Source of the DNA: Ruficoccus amylovorans
GTDB lineage: Bacteria > Verrucomicrobiota > Verrucomicrobiia > Opitutales > Cerasicoccaceae
Direction: 5' to 3'
NCBI RefSeq assembly: GCF_014230085.1
Contig: NZ_JACHVB010000034.1
Coordinates: 147,825 to 211,824, forward strand
DNA length: 64,000 bases
Part shown: piece by piece, positions 1-8,662 of the stretch
How the letters are laid out: each line of letters opens with the position of its first letter
Position numbering within the stretch: the first letter of the stretch is position 1
Program-made: the position numbers and the translations under genes
The notes under the pieces: generated by a model
The model's database searches: none
Told to the model about the DNA's origin: nothing
Seen by the model: the letters and a program-made list of their open reading frames with translations, nothing else

Positions 1-783
1 ACCTGGCACGAGCAGCCGGGTAACCAGCGGCCCCGGATTTTCCGCCTGATCAAGGACGAGGCTGTCATCAACCGGATGGGCTTCAACAACGACGGGGCTC
101 AAGCCGTGGCCAACCGCCTGGCCCGCTCCGGCGAGTTCAAGCGCCGCAAGATCCCGCTGGGGATCAACATCGGCAAGAGCAAGATCACCAGCCTGGAGCA
201 GGCCCCCGAGGACTACCTGAACTCCTACCACGCGCTGGCCGACTTCGCCGACTACTTTACCGTCAACGTCAGCAGCCCGAACACACCCCAATTGCGTGAA
301 CTTCAGGCCAAGGCCCGGCTGCGTGACCTGCTCTCGACTCTCCTGCAGGCCGACGCCGAGCGCTCCCGCAAGCTCGGGGTACCGCGCCTGCCGTTCCTGC
401 TCAAGATCGCGCCCGATTTGACCTACCGGCAGGTGGACGACGTGCTGGAAACCGTGCAGGATCTCGGTGTGGCCGGGGTGGTTGCCACCAACACGATGGT
501 GGCCCGGCCGGACGGCATCGACGATGGCGGCGAGACTGGCGGCCTCAGTGGGCGGCCGATTCACACCCGCTCGGTCCAGATGGTGAACTACATTTACCGC
601 TCCACCGGGGGCAAGCTGCCCATCGTGGGCGTGGGCGGGATCATGGACGCCAAGAGCGCCGGGCAGATGTTCGACGCCGGGGCCAGTCTGGTCCAGCTTT
701 ACACCGGGATGGTCTATCGCGGGCCGTTTTTCCCGCGGGACATCGTACGCTCGCTCCAGTGGCATAATGCCGAGTGGGTCTAA
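1..783 (+). CDS. pyrD: Dihydroorotate dehydrogenase (quinone), class 2, 3' part
   Basis: The frame is open from base 1, so the gene starts before the window; about 260 residues are visible. It oxidises dihydroorotate to orotate in de novo pyrimidine synthesis, passing electrons from FMN to quinone at the inner membrane. Visible family motifs are VINRMGFNN near the start, GINIGKSK, NVSSPNTPQLR (which carries the catalytic Ser of class 2 enzymes), LLKIAPDLT, TNTMVARPD and the phosphate-binding GVGGIMDAKSAGQM. The C-terminus (YTGMVYRGPFF) is complete. It is separated from the other pyr genes at 5.8-8.6 kb, so it is not part of that operon. The first internal ATG (76) lies inside the conserved core and is not the true start. 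Confidence 0.96.
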   Translation, partial: TWHEQPGNQRPRIFRLIKDEAVINRMGFNNDGAQAVANRLARSGEFKRRKIPLGINIGKSKITSLEQAPEDYLNSYHALADFADYFTVNVSSPNTPQLRELQAKARLRDLLSTLLQADAERSRKLGVPRLPFLLKIAPDLTYRQVDDVLETVQDLGVAGVVATNTMVARPDGIDDGGETGGLSGRPIHTRSVQMVNYIYRSTGGKLPIVGVGGIMDAKSAGQMFDAGASLVQLYTGMVYRGPFFPRDIVRSLQWHNAEWV

Positions 784-906
784 CCGACGGCCAGTTTAAC
801 TGATTTTAACCGAAGACCGGAAAAGGCGTGAAGACTGCGATGGCAGCCCCTTTACGTCTTTTCTGGTTTTTTAGTTTTCCGGGGCGAAATCATTTTCATT
901 TGGGCA

Positions 907-938
907 CAAAAAAGCCCGCGATTGCGGGCTTTAAAAAA
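907..938 (-). terminator. Rho-independent terminator after tRNA-Leu
   Basis: The stem AGCCCGC/GCGGGCT has a short loop and is flanked by A-runs on the left and right of the + strand, giving a T-run after the stem on the minus strand. It sits directly 3' of the minus-strand tRNA-Leu and could also stop convergent pyrD transcription. Confidence 0.8.
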
Positions 939-1023
939 TGGTGCTCAGGATGGGACTCGAACCCATACACCTTGCGGCACCGCCCCCTCAAGACGGCGTG
1001 TCTACCAATTCCACCACCTGAGC
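939..1023 (-). tRNA. tRNA-Leu (anticodon GAG)
   Basis: The minus strand folds as a class II tRNA with CCA encoded. The acceptor stem GCTCAGG pairs with CCTGAGC. The D-arm holds GGTAGAC. The anticodon stem CCGTC/GGCGG (one G-U) closes a TTGAGGG loop with anticodon GAG. A long variable arm and a T-arm with GGTTCGAGTCC follow. The extended variable arm fits leucine. The coordinates include the 3' CCA. Confidence 0.92.
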
Positions 1024-1314
1024 AATATTGGAGTGAAATGAAGGGGAAAGAGAAAACGCCTCTCGCGCCCACGTGCAACAAAAAACTTCACCCCGGTGTT
1101 TAATTTCACGGTGAGATGATTTCGGGACTGGTACGGAAAACGCTCCAGAAGGCCTGAAATTGCCTTATGCGAGGTTATTATCTTCCCTAGAAAGCTTATT
1201 GCCATTGGGGCATTTTTCCTCCTAGTCTCCCGTTTTCGCTTGGTAATCCCAATTTTTAGCCTGAACAGGTAACGCTACAAACCTCCTCCCTTTTTCACTC
1301 TCTGCTGCGGTAAC

Positions 1315-3168
1315 ATGGCTGGCACATCACAATCCGGTAAGGATGCGGGCGACCCTCCCGCTGTCGATTTAAGCGCACTGCAGGACCTTAGTTTTGGTCC
1401 TGACTGGACGAGCGGTAAGCCCATTACCACGCATACGCGCGATTCGCGTGAGCGTGGCAAGCGCGGCGACCGTGGCTCCGGCCCGCGCAGTGGCCCGCCC
1501 GCCCGCCGGGATCGCCGCCCTTCGCGCCCGCCACGCGAGAAGGATGCCCAGGAGGGCAGAGAGTCACGTGGTGGCCCCCGCCGACGTGACCGGCGCGAGG
1601 AAGCTCCGCAGGAGGAGTACCAGCCCGTGGTCGAGGTACTCTTTTATCCGGAGGATATTCCGTTCAAGGCCCTGTGCCACGCGATCAAGACCTCCTGCCG
1701 CACCTATGAGCTTTTCGAACTGGCGCGCCTGATCCTGAGCAAGCCCGACCGCTTCGTTATCGTGATGAAGCCGCTGGACGGAGTGCCGGGACTGGAGCGT
1801 TTTGTGGTGTCGGTCCCCGACGGCTTGCCCTTTGAGAGCGAAGAGGCGGCCCTGGCCCACGTCATCAAGCATCACCTTGACCGTTTCTTTACCACCGAGG
1901 AGGTGGAGATCGACCCTCCCAAGGGCTCCTTCCTCATGGTCAACCGTTGCGGCGTGACCGGCGAACTGCTCGGACCACCCAACTACCACCGCTACCAGGC
2001 GCTCGTGGCCGAGCACCACGCCCGTCGCGTGCCTAACATGGCCTTCGAGCGCTTCCAGCAGAAAATCGAGGCGGTGAAGGACCAGGAAGTGATCGACGCG
2101 TGGCTGAAGAAGATGTCGCACGTGGTCCGCTACAAGGTGGTCTCTCCCCGCGAGGGCGAGCCCGAGTACCTGGACGGAGCCGAAGCGGCCAAGCACTTCC
2201 TGTTGGCCAAGCGGCGCAGCGAGGTTATCCGCGAGTCCGAGCAGGTGCGCCTCTCGGGCAAGAGCGTGGATCTGCTTCCGGACGGACCGATTGCGCGTTC
2301 GATCAAGGCGGTGCTCGATCGCCAACTGCGTTTCCCGCTCGACACGGCGAACAACCTGCGCGGTCGCCTGCGCCGGATGAACTTCACCATCTACAAGCGC
2401 GGTTCCAAGGGCGTTTCCTACGTCTGCGCGGTCAAGCGCTCCTTCCGCGACAGTAACACGCGCTTCTCCGAGTCCTTGCAGGAACTGATCGATTTCATTG
2501 AGAACCACCAGAACATCAACGTTTCCACCCTGCCGGAAACTTTTCTGGGGATTACGTTGGAAAAGGGCGGCGAGCAGCCGCTGCCGCCGGAAAAGGCTCC
2601 AGCCATCGACAAGGTATCGGAGGAGGAAGCTGCCCGGATCGTCGAGGCCCACGAGAAAAACCGACTGGCCGAGCAGGAGGAATCCGGTGAGGCTGAGCAG
2701 GAGGAATCCGGTGAGGCTGAGCAGGAATCTGGCGACACCGCAGACAAAGCGTCAGAACCCGCCCCTGTCGTGCGGAAGCAAAGTCTCAGCGCCGAGGAAA
2801 AGCAGGTGCACCAGCTTTTTGCGGATTTGCGCTGGCTGGTGAGCGAGGGGTATGTGACCGAGTTTGGTGATGGAAAGCTTTTCGCCAATCCGCCGGTGGC
2901 CGTGGCTCCCAAGCCGTCTGCCTCGGAGGCTGCCGAGGCCGTCACTGCCGCAGCAGAAGATAGCGGTTCGCCCAAAGAGGGGTCCTCGACGTCCGAGAAT
3001 CCTGACGCTTCAAAGACGGAGGAAGCTGCGCAGGCTGCCTCATCTGAGCCGGAAGCCGCCTCGGATGCCGGGCCTGCGGCTGAGGAAGTTCCTGCTGTGG
3101 CGGAAGCTACCGCCGAGGCTGCCCCTGAGGTGGTGGAACCGGAAGCATCGGAAAAGCCGAAGGAGTAA
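1315..3168 (+). CDS. Unrecognised Arg-rich/Glu-rich protein, possibly nucleic-acid binding
   Basis: I do not recognise this 617-aa protein. Residues about 40-100 are an Arg/Gly/Asp-rich, probably disordered, basic segment resembling RGG-type RNA-binding tails. Residues about 105-410 form a folded-looking middle (for example VEVLFYPEDIPFKALCHAI). A short tandem repeat, EQEESGEA, lies near 450. Near 495-520 a small helical segment (QLFADLRWLVSEGYVTEF) looks like a winged-helix fragment. The last 90 residues are Ala/Glu/Pro-rich. No signal peptide or membrane segment is seen. The ATG at 1315 has no clear ribosome binding site. The gene stands alone and converges on tsaE. A role in RNA metabolism is only a guess from composition. 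Confidence 0.8.
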   Translation: MAGTSQSGKDAGDPPAVDLSALQDLSFGPDWTSGKPITTHTRDSRERGKRGDRGSGPRSGPPARRDRRPSRPPREKDAQEGRESRGGPRRRDRREEAPQEEYQPVVEVLFYPEDIPFKALCHAIKTSCRTYELFELARLILSKPDRFVIVMKPLDGVPGLERFVVSVPDGLPFESEEAALAHVIKHHLDRFFTTEEVEIDPPKGSFLMVNRCGVTGELLGPPNYHRYQALVAEHHARRVPNMAFERFQQKIEAVKDQEVIDAWLKKMSHVVRYKVVSPREGEPEYLDGAEAAKHFLLAKRRSEVIRESEQVRLSGKSVDLLPDGPIARSIKAVLDRQLRFPLDTANNLRGRLRRMNFTIYKRGSKGVSYVCAVKRSFRDSNTRFSESLQELIDFIENHQNINVSTLPETFLGITLEKGGEQPLPPEKAPAIDKVSEEEAARIVEAHEKNRLAEQEESGEAEQEESGEAEQESGDTADKASEPAPVVRKQSLSAEEKQVHQLFADLRWLVSEGYVTEFGDGKLFANPPVAVAPKPSASEAAEAVTAAAEDSGSPKEGSSTSENPDASKTEEAAQAASSEPEAASDAGPAAEEVPAVAEATAEAAPEVVEPEASEKPKE

Positions 3169-3337
3169 CATCGCTTTCAAACGGTCTTGATAAAGCCAGG
3201 GCTCGAACAGGCAGGCCGGAAAGTGCGGCAAGTCTGTCCGGAGGCGTGGCCTTCCGCACTCCCTGTCCTTCCGGTTAAAAAAGTAATCGAATTTGACGGT
3301 TCCCGTTCTTGCGAAGAAACGAAGTTTCGTCTCAAAA

Positions 3338-3398
3338 GTTTTTGGGGAAGAGCGCGAGAGGGTGTTCTTTTTCAAAAACACCCTCTCGCATAATCCTC
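3338..3398. repeat. Convergent-gene hairpin repeat, copy 1
   Basis: A perfect 13-bp inverted repeat (GCGAGAGGGTGTT / AACACCCTCTCGC, 3354-3389) with a T/A-rich loop is preceded by GTTTTTGGGG. A copy about 90% identical lies at 42577-42639. Both copies sit between convergently transcribed genes, so a bidirectional terminator role is plausible. Confidence 0.75.
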
Positions 3399-3402
3399 AA
3401 AG

Positions 3403-3858
3403 CTACCTGGAATCGCTTTCGAGTCGGATCAGGCGCTCGTTTTCGCCTTCGAAACTGAAGTGTAGCCGCCAGGCCCGGCGCAGCCATTCGGGTGAAAAGC
3501 GTTCCGGCCACTCGACGGCGAGCAGCCAGGGGGATTCCAGCAAGTCCTCCAGCATGAGGCCTTCGGCTTCGTCGGCCTGCTCCAGCCGGTAGGCGTCGAG
3601 GTGGACGAGCTGTCGCCGGCCCCGATAGAGGTTGTAAATGTTGTAGGTCGGGCTGGTGACGGGGCGGGTGATGCCTAGTCCGGTCGCCAGGCCGCTGATA
3701 AAGGTGGTTTTGCCGGTGCCGAGGTTGCCGTGCAGGGCGAGAACGGTGTCATCGGGCAGGCAATCGGCCAGTTCCTGACCAAGCTGGCGGGTCGCGTCGC
3801 TGCCGGAGGTGAGCACCCCCATGCGCAGCCGGTGGAGAAATGCCGCTTGCCCGCTCAT
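3403..3858 (-). CDS. tsaE: tRNA threonylcarbamoyladenosine biosynthesis ATPase TsaE
   Basis: TsaE is the ATPase that works with TsaB/TsaD to make t6A at position 37 of ANN-decoding tRNAs in the cytoplasm. The 151-aa length is normal for the family. It has the Walker A motif GNLGTGKTTF, the SPTYNIYNLY segment after it, and the conserved HLDAYRL and VEWPERF blocks. The ATG at 3858 overlaps the TGA of the upstream thiL gene (ATGA), so the pair is translationally coupled. The order CPBP protease-thiL-tsaE forms one minus-strand operon. Confidence 0.95.
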   Translation of the reverse strand: MSGQAAFLHRLRMGVLTSGSDATRQLGQELADCLPDDTVLALHGNLGTGKTTFISGLATGLGITRPVTSPTYNIYNLYRGRRQLVHLDAYRLEQADEAEGLMLEDLLESPWLLAVEWPERFSPEWLRRAWRLHFSFEGENERLIRLESDSR

Positions 3859-4832
3859 TGTCCGCTCAAGTGCTGATAACCACCGCGGGGGAAGAGGATA
3901 TTTCCGTTGGCGGCGTCGGTGAGATGGCCGTCGGTTTCGGGGCTGGCGTCGGCGAACTTGCCGATCAGGGTTAGAGGCAGGTCAAAATCGCGGCTCCAGG
4001 CTTCAAGGAGGGGGGAAAGGTCGGCCTGGCCGTCGAGGATGACGAGCAGTTCGTAGTCCTCGCCGTCGCAGCAGGCGTGGTAAAGCGGGCTTTGCCCGGA
4101 GCGTTCGGCCATGCGACCGGCGGCTTCGTCGAGCGGGACCGATGCGGTGTCGAGACGGGCGCAGGCCTGAGGCGGAAGCATAGCCGGGAGATCCTTGGCC
4201 AGGCCGTCCGTCAGGTCCATCATGGCCTTGACTTCGGGGCGGGCGGCCAGCCATTGGCCCTCGGTCAGGCGGGGGATGAAGGCGGCGTGCTTACCCAGCA
4301 GGCTACCGCCGAGATGCCCTGTGACCGCGACCCGGTCGCCGGGCTGCCCGCCGAGGCGCTGCACCGGGCGGGAAGCCTCGCCGTAGAGGGTGAGCGTGGC
4401 CGCGAAGGTGCGTCCTTCGGCTGAGCAGATATCGCCGCCCACGATGTGCGTTTTATAGGTCAGACTGGAGACTTTCAGGCCCTCGAAAAAGCGCTCCAGC
4501 CAGGTCATGGAGAGGTTGGCGGAGAGCATGAGGCCGAGCACGGCGGCGTGCGGACGCCCGCCCATGGCGGCAATGTCGGAGAGGTTGCGCTTGAGCAGCT
4601 TGGCGGCGACCTGCTCGGGCGGGAGGGAGTCGTCGAAGTGTTTGCCATAGACCACCGGGTCGATGGTCAGCAGTGGAGAGCCCTGCACGGCGGGAAGCAC
4701 GGCGCAATCGTCGCCTATGCCCGCCGGCGGCGGGGGAGTGGCCCGCCCGAGCCAGTTGTGGATGCAACTGATGAGGGTGGTTTCGTTCAGGCTGCCGACA
4801 CTTTGGGCCAGACTATGAGAGAAAGGAGTCAT
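3855..4832 (-). CDS. thiL: Thiamine-monophosphate kinase
   Basis: ThiL phosphorylates thiamine monophosphate with ATP to give thiamine pyrophosphate, the last step of cofactor synthesis. The 325-aa protein shows the PurM-like/ThiL motifs: GIGDDCAVL near residue 38, the NLSDIAAMGG block, a central GHLGGSLLGKH, MMDLTDGLAKDL, and the C-terminal CDGEDYELL. Its start overlaps the stop of the upstream CPBP protease gene by 4 bp, and its stop overlaps the tsaE start by 4 bp. No TPP riboswitch was recognised upstream of the operon. Confidence 0.95.
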   Translation of the reverse strand: MTPFSHSLAQSVGSLNETTLISCIHNWLGRATPPPPAGIGDDCAVLPAVQGSPLLTIDPVVYGKHFDDSLPPEQVAAKLLKRNLSDIAAMGGRPHAAVLGLMLSANLSMTWLERFFEGLKVSSLTYKTHIVGGDICSAEGRTFAATLTLYGEASRPVQRLGGQPGDRVAVTGHLGGSLLGKHAAFIPRLTEGQWLAARPEVKAMMDLTDGLAKDLPAMLPPQACARLDTASVPLDEAAGRMAERSGQSPLYHACCDGEDYELLVILDGQADLSPLLEAWSRDFDLPLTLIGKFADASPETDGHLTDAANGNILFPRGGYQHLSGQ

Positions 4833-5680
4833 GCCGGAGAGGTTTGTACGATTTGGGGAGCGATCGAGATGAGCAGAAGCGTGTTCAGGTTAAAACAGGC
4901 GTGGAAGCAAATGGGGACCAGGATAGAGCCGGTGCGTTCGTAGGCGCGGCCCAGCAGCATGGCCAGTAGAAACAACGGCACAAACTGGAGCAGGTTAAGA
5001 TGCATCAAGGCAAAGAAGAACGAGCTGCCTGTCAATGCCAGCAACGGGTGAAGCCGGCCTTTGAGGAAGCGGTACAGCGCCCCGCGGAAGACCAGTTCCT
5101 CGACCACGGGGGCAACGATCCCGGCCATGAGCACGACCAGCGCCCATTCTTCCCAGCCTTTGAGCGCGGTCAACTGCTCGACCAGCGGCTGGTGGGGCGT
5201 CTCGATGCCCCAGCCCTGTTTGCGCAGCCAGCCGAGCAGGGATTGCCATCCCAGGCTGGTGAACGTCATCAGCGGCAGTGCAGCCAGGAAAAAGAACGCT
5301 CCAGCCTTCAACCCGGCCAGCGGGGAGAGCTTGGCGGGGTTGAGCGAAAGCCCCTGGGCGGCATAGGTGCGCAGGACGAAGGCGTAGAGGACCAGCACGC
5401 CGAGTTGCGCACCCATGAACTGGGCCACGGTGCGATAGGGCCAGTGGGCGGCGTCGGGGGAGACAGCTTCGATGATCAGTTGAGCTACACTCTGGCCGAC
5501 CATCTGAAGCGCGAACATGCCGACGAAAAACGCTGCAAAATCGAACAGACGGGCCTTCCACGGCTCTAGCGCGAAGTCCTTATAGCGGCGCTGCTGCTGG
5601 ATATCCTGCACCAGACACACGCATCCGGCCAGCAGCAGGAGCAGGGTGTAGGTGCTGGCTATGAGCTCGGGCGTCAGCAT
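4829..5680 (-). CDS. CPBP-family intramembrane glutamic endopeptidase
   Basis: A 283-aa polytopic membrane protein of the CPBP (Abi/CaaX, Rce1-like) family. The catalytic signature EELVFRGALY (paired Glu plus FR) lies near residue 195. The second conserved motif is FALMHLN and the third is the HACFN block near the C-terminus. About eight hydrophobic segments are visible, starting with an N-terminal one (TLLLLLAGCVCLV). Family members cleave prenylated or other membrane substrates, but bacterial substrates are mostly unknown. It is the first gene of the thiL-tsaE operon, overlapping thiL by 4 bp. Confidence 0.9.
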   Translation of the reverse strand: MLTPELIASTYTLLLLLAGCVCLVQDIQQQRRYKDFALEPWKARLFDFAAFFVGMFALQMVGQSVAQLIIEAVSPDAAHWPYRTVAQFMGAQLGVLVLYAFVLRTYAAQGLSLNPAKLSPLAGLKAGAFFFLAALPLMTFTSLGWQSLLGWLRKQGWGIETPHQPLVEQLTALKGWEEWALVVLMAGIVAPVVEELVFRGALYRFLKGRLHPLLALTGSSFFFALMHLNLLQFVPLFLLAMLLGRAYERTGSILVPICFHACFNLNTLLLISIAPQIVQTSPA

Positions 5681-5844
5681 GTCTGGAAAGCGTAAGTCTG
5701 GGTAATCCCGTCAAGCAATGGCAATACTAACCGGAGGACGCGCTAAATGGCAAAGCCGGGCTGTGTAAAAACAACCGCTGTGTTCGCCGCATTCGCTCCG
5801 TGTGGCTTTCGTTTGCCGGGGAATGAATTGATAACCAATTCCCG

Positions 5845-7125
5845 TTACCGGCCCAGGACGTTGCGACCGTTGACGAAGGTGGCCGTGACCTTTCCGCGCA
5901 GGGTCTGACCCAGCCAGGGCGAGTTGTGCGAAAGGCTTTGCAGGGCTTCCGGGGTGACGGTCCACTCCGCTCCCGGGTCAAACACCGTGATGTCCGCATC
6001 GGCCCCTTCCGAGAGGGTGCCCTTGGGCAGGCCGATGACGGCGGCGGGCTTGTGCGTGAGGCAGGCGATGAGCGTGGAAAGATCGCAGCGGCCGGTTTCA
6101 ACCAGCGTTTGCAGGCAGATGGAGAGGGCGGTTTCGAGGCCGTTCATGCCGAAAGGCGCGTAGTCAAACTCGCGGTCCTTTTCCATCTCGGTGTGCGGAG
6201 CGTGCGCGGTGGCGATGCAGTCGATGGTGCCGTCGCAGAGGGCTTCAATCAGCGTCTGACGGTCGGATTCGGCGCGCAAGGGCGGGACAGTCTTGCAGTG
6301 CGTGTCGTAGTTTTTTAGGGCCTCGTCGGTCAGGGCAAGGTGTTGCGGGGTGACTTCGGCGGTCACGGGAACGCCGCGCTCCTTGGCCCGGCGAATGACA
6401 TCCACGCTGTAGGCGGAAGAAAGCTGCTGGATGTGGATGCGTGCCCCGGAGTGGGCCGAGAGAATAACGTCGCGCGTGACCATGATGTCCTCGGCGGAGC
6501 GGGACATGCCGCGCAGGCCCAGCCGCAGGGACCACTCGCCCTCGTGCATGGCGCATTTGTCCGTCATGGCGGCGTCTTCGCAATGGTCGAGGACGACGAG
6601 CCCGAACATCGCCGCGTACTCCAGCGCCCGGCGCATGATCTCGTTGTTCTGCACGCAGTGGCCGCCGTCGGTCACGGCGACAATGCCCGCTTCCTTGAGG
6701 GAACCGGTGGGGGCGAGCTTCTTGCCCTCGCGCCCGACGGTCAGGCAGCCGGTGGGGAAGACGTTGACGACGGCGTCGCGCTCGATGCGCTCCTTGATAA
6801 ACTGGATCGTCCCGGCGTTGTCGGCGGGGGGCTTGGTGTTGGGCATGCACACGATGCTGGTGTATCCCCCGGCAGCGGCGGCGCGGGTGCCCGAGGCGAT
6901 GGTCTCCTTGTGGCTGTCGCCGGGCTCGCGCAGGTGGGTGTGCAGGTCCACGAAGCCGGGGCAAACGACCAGCCCGGTGGCGTCAAAGACGGTGGCGGCG
7001 TCACGCTCGGCCTCGGTCAGGGAGGAGACGATCTTGCCGTCGCGGGCGTAGAGGTCGCCGGTTTCGTCGCGGTGGTTGGCGGGGTCGATGACGCGTCCGC
7101 CGGTGATGCAAAGAATCTCACTCAT
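5845..7125 (-). CDS. pyrC: Dihydroorotase, class I
   Basis: The enzyme cyclises N-carbamoyl-aspartate to dihydroorotate, the third step of pyrimidine synthesis. The metal-binding signature DLHTHLREPG lies near residue 60. Further motifs are GYTSIVCMPNT, LDHCED, the HIQQLSS block and ATAHAPHT near residue 295. The amidohydrolase fold is complete at 426 aa. I chose the ATG at 7125 (MSEILCITGG): it overlaps the pyrB stop as ATGA, while the longer frame to 7158 would run into pyrB and adds no conserved sequence. It is the last gene of the pyrR-pyrB-pyrC operon. Confidence 0.95.
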   Translation of the reverse strand: MSEILCITGGRVIDPANHRDETGDLYARDGKIVSSLTEAERDAATVFDATGLVVCPGFVDLHTHLREPGDSHKETIASGTRAAAAGGYTSIVCMPNTKPPADNAGTIQFIKERIERDAVVNVFPTGCLTVGREGKKLAPTGSLKEAGIVAVTDGGHCVQNNEIMRRALEYAAMFGLVVLDHCEDAAMTDKCAMHEGEWSLRLGLRGMSRSAEDIMVTRDVILSAHSGARIHIQQLSSAYSVDVIRRAKERGVPVTAEVTPQHLALTDEALKNYDTHCKTVPPLRAESDRQTLIEALCDGTIDCIATAHAPHTEMEKDREFDYAPFGMNGLETALSICLQTLVETGRCDLSTLIACLTHKPAAVIGLPKGTLSEGADADITVFDPGAEWTVTPEALQSLSHNSPWLGQTLRGKVTATFVNGRNVLGR

Positions 7126-8075
7126 TGGGCCGTGGAAAGAGACTTGGTGGAGGCGCACAGGTAAAGGACGGCCATGCGTACGGCGATGCCGTTGGTGACC
7201 TGGTCGAGGATGACCGAGCGGCTGGAGTCGGCGAGGTCGGAGTCCAGCTCCACGCCGCGGTTGATCGGGCCGGGGTGCATGATGATCGCGTTCGGCTTGA
7301 GCCAGGCGGCGCGGCGCTTGTTCAGGCCGAACATGCTGGTGTACTCCCCGAGGGAGGGAAAGTGGGTGGATGTCTGGCGCTCGTGCTGGATGCGCAGGAG
7401 CATGACCGCGTCGGCGTCGGCCAGCGCTTGTTTCAAGTCGTGGCAGACGCGCACCCCGAGGTTTTCAAATTCACGGGGAACGAGGGTGGAGGGGCCGGCC
7501 AGGGTGACGTGCGCGCCGAGCTTTTTGAGGCACCAGATGTTAGAGCGGGCCACGCGGCTGAAGAGGATGTCCCCGAGGATGGTGACGTGCTTGCCGGTGA
7601 GGTCGGGGCCGAATTTCTCACGCAGGGTGTAGGCGTCGAGCAGGGCCTGCGTGGGGTGGGCGTGGGCACCGTCCCCGGCGTTGATCACGGGCATGTCGGT
7701 GATCTCGCTCAGGTACTTGGCCGCGCCGGCGGCGGAGTGGCGCATGATAATCATGTCCGCCGAGAGGGCCTGGATGTTCAGGGCCGTGTCGCGCAGGGTC
7801 TCGCCCTTGACGAGGCTGCTGGCGTCGCCCATGACCGAGATCACATCCGCGGACAGGCGCGTGGCGGCGATCTCGAAGGCCAGACGCGTGCGCGTGCTCG
7901 GCTCCATGAACAGGTTAACGACCGTTACTCCGCGCAGGGAGGGCAGTTTTTTCACCGAGCGGCCGAGGGTGGATTTAAAGCTCTCGGCGGTGGCGAAAAT
8001 AATGTCGAGTTCCTCGCGGGAAAGATCCTCGATCGCGATCAGGTCTTTACGGGTCCAGGCGGGCGAAGGCGTCAT
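7122..8075 (-). CDS. pyrB: Aspartate carbamoyltransferase catalytic subunit
   Basis: PyrB joins carbamoyl phosphate and aspartate, the first committed step of pyrimidine synthesis. The 317-aa protein carries the carbamoyl-phosphate motif EPSTRTRLAFE, the MRHSAAGAA block, and NAGDGAHAHPTQALLD. No pyrI regulatory subunit is present in the operon. It overlaps pyrR upstream and pyrC downstream by 4 bp each, giving a tightly coupled operon. Feedback control is likely through PyrR rather than PyrI. Confidence 0.96.
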   Translation of the reverse strand: MTPSPAWTRKDLIAIEDLSREELDIIFATAESFKSTLGRSVKKLPSLRGVTVVNLFMEPSTRTRLAFEIAATRLSADVISVMGDASSLVKGETLRDTALNIQALSADMIIMRHSAAGAAKYLSEITDMPVINAGDGAHAHPTQALLDAYTLREKFGPDLTGKHVTILGDILFSRVARSNIWCLKKLGAHVTLAGPSTLVPREFENLGVRVCHDLKQALADADAVMLLRIQHERQTSTHFPSLGEYTSMFGLNKRRAAWLKPNAIIMHPGPINRGVELDSDLADSSRSVILDQVTNGIAVRMAVLYLCASTKSLSTAQ

Positions 8076-8620
8076 GCTTGCAGAATTTCTACAGTGTCGA
8101 GCGACGGGTTTTCGGTGTCCAGATTAACTTTTACTTTTTGCGAAGGGTCGGTGTCCAGGACGAGCCCGACAAAGTCCGGCTGTACGGGCAGGCGGCGTCC
8201 GCCCCGGTCGCAAAGGACGGCCAGATAAACGCGTTTGGGGCGGCCCAGATCGAATATCTCGTTAAGGGCGGCGCGGACGGTGCGGCCGGAGTGGATCACA
8301 TCGTCGGCCAGGATGAGGGTCGCGCCTTCGATCTCAAAGGGGAGGTCGGTACGGGATTTGGCGGCGGGGATGGGGTTGGCCATCACGTCGTCGCGGTGAA
8401 AGGTCATGTCCACGCTGCCGACGGGCAGCTCGCACCCGAGCTTTTTACGGAGGGAGGTGGCCAGCTTTTGGCAAAAGGGCAGGCCGCCGTTGGCGATGCC
8501 GATAAGGGCCAGTTTTTCTCCGGAGCCGTCGGCCTGCGCGAGAGCTTCGGCAATGTCCGCGCTCAGGCGTTCGAGGGCCTGCGTAATGCGCCCGGCCTCA
8601 ATCGTGGTCTGGGTATTCAT
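8072..8620 (-). CDS. pyrR: Bifunctional pyr regulator / uracil phosphoribosyltransferase PyrR
   Basis: PyrR senses UMP/PRPP and attenuates pyr mRNA in bacteria where it regulates; many homologues also have uracil phosphoribosyltransferase activity. The PRPP-binding loop is seen in LILADDVIHSGRTVRAAL, with the N-terminal IGIANGG and the DMTFHRDD block. The 182-aa length is typical. It is the first gene of the pyrRBC operon. The 40-bp gap to the upstream gene leaves little room for a classic leader, and I do not see a clear terminator/antiterminator pair, so its regulatory mode here is uncertain. Confidence 0.93.
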   Translation of the reverse strand: MNTQTTIEAGRITQALERLSADIAEALAQADGSGEKLALIGIANGGLPFCQKLATSLRKKLGCELPVGSVDMTFHRDDVMANPIPAAKSRTDLPFEIEGATLILADDVIHSGRTVRAALNEIFDLGRPKRVYLAVLCDRGGRRLPVQPDFVGLVLDTDPSQKVKVNLDTENPSLDTVEILQA

Positions 8621-8662
8621 GCAATCGTCCGATCTTACGCCTCGCCCGCGCGGGGGCGCAAA

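Noticed and set aside
828..1103. A 91-aa open frame near tRNA-Leu
   Set aside because: It runs across the tRNA and the terminator in antisense.
2680..2740. A Glu-Ser-Gly repeat in the 617-aa protein as a functional motif
   Set aside because: It is a short low-complexity tandem repeat in a disordered tail.
4829..5700. A TPP riboswitch for the thiL operon
   Set aside because: No THI-box-like sequence was recognised upstream of the first gene.
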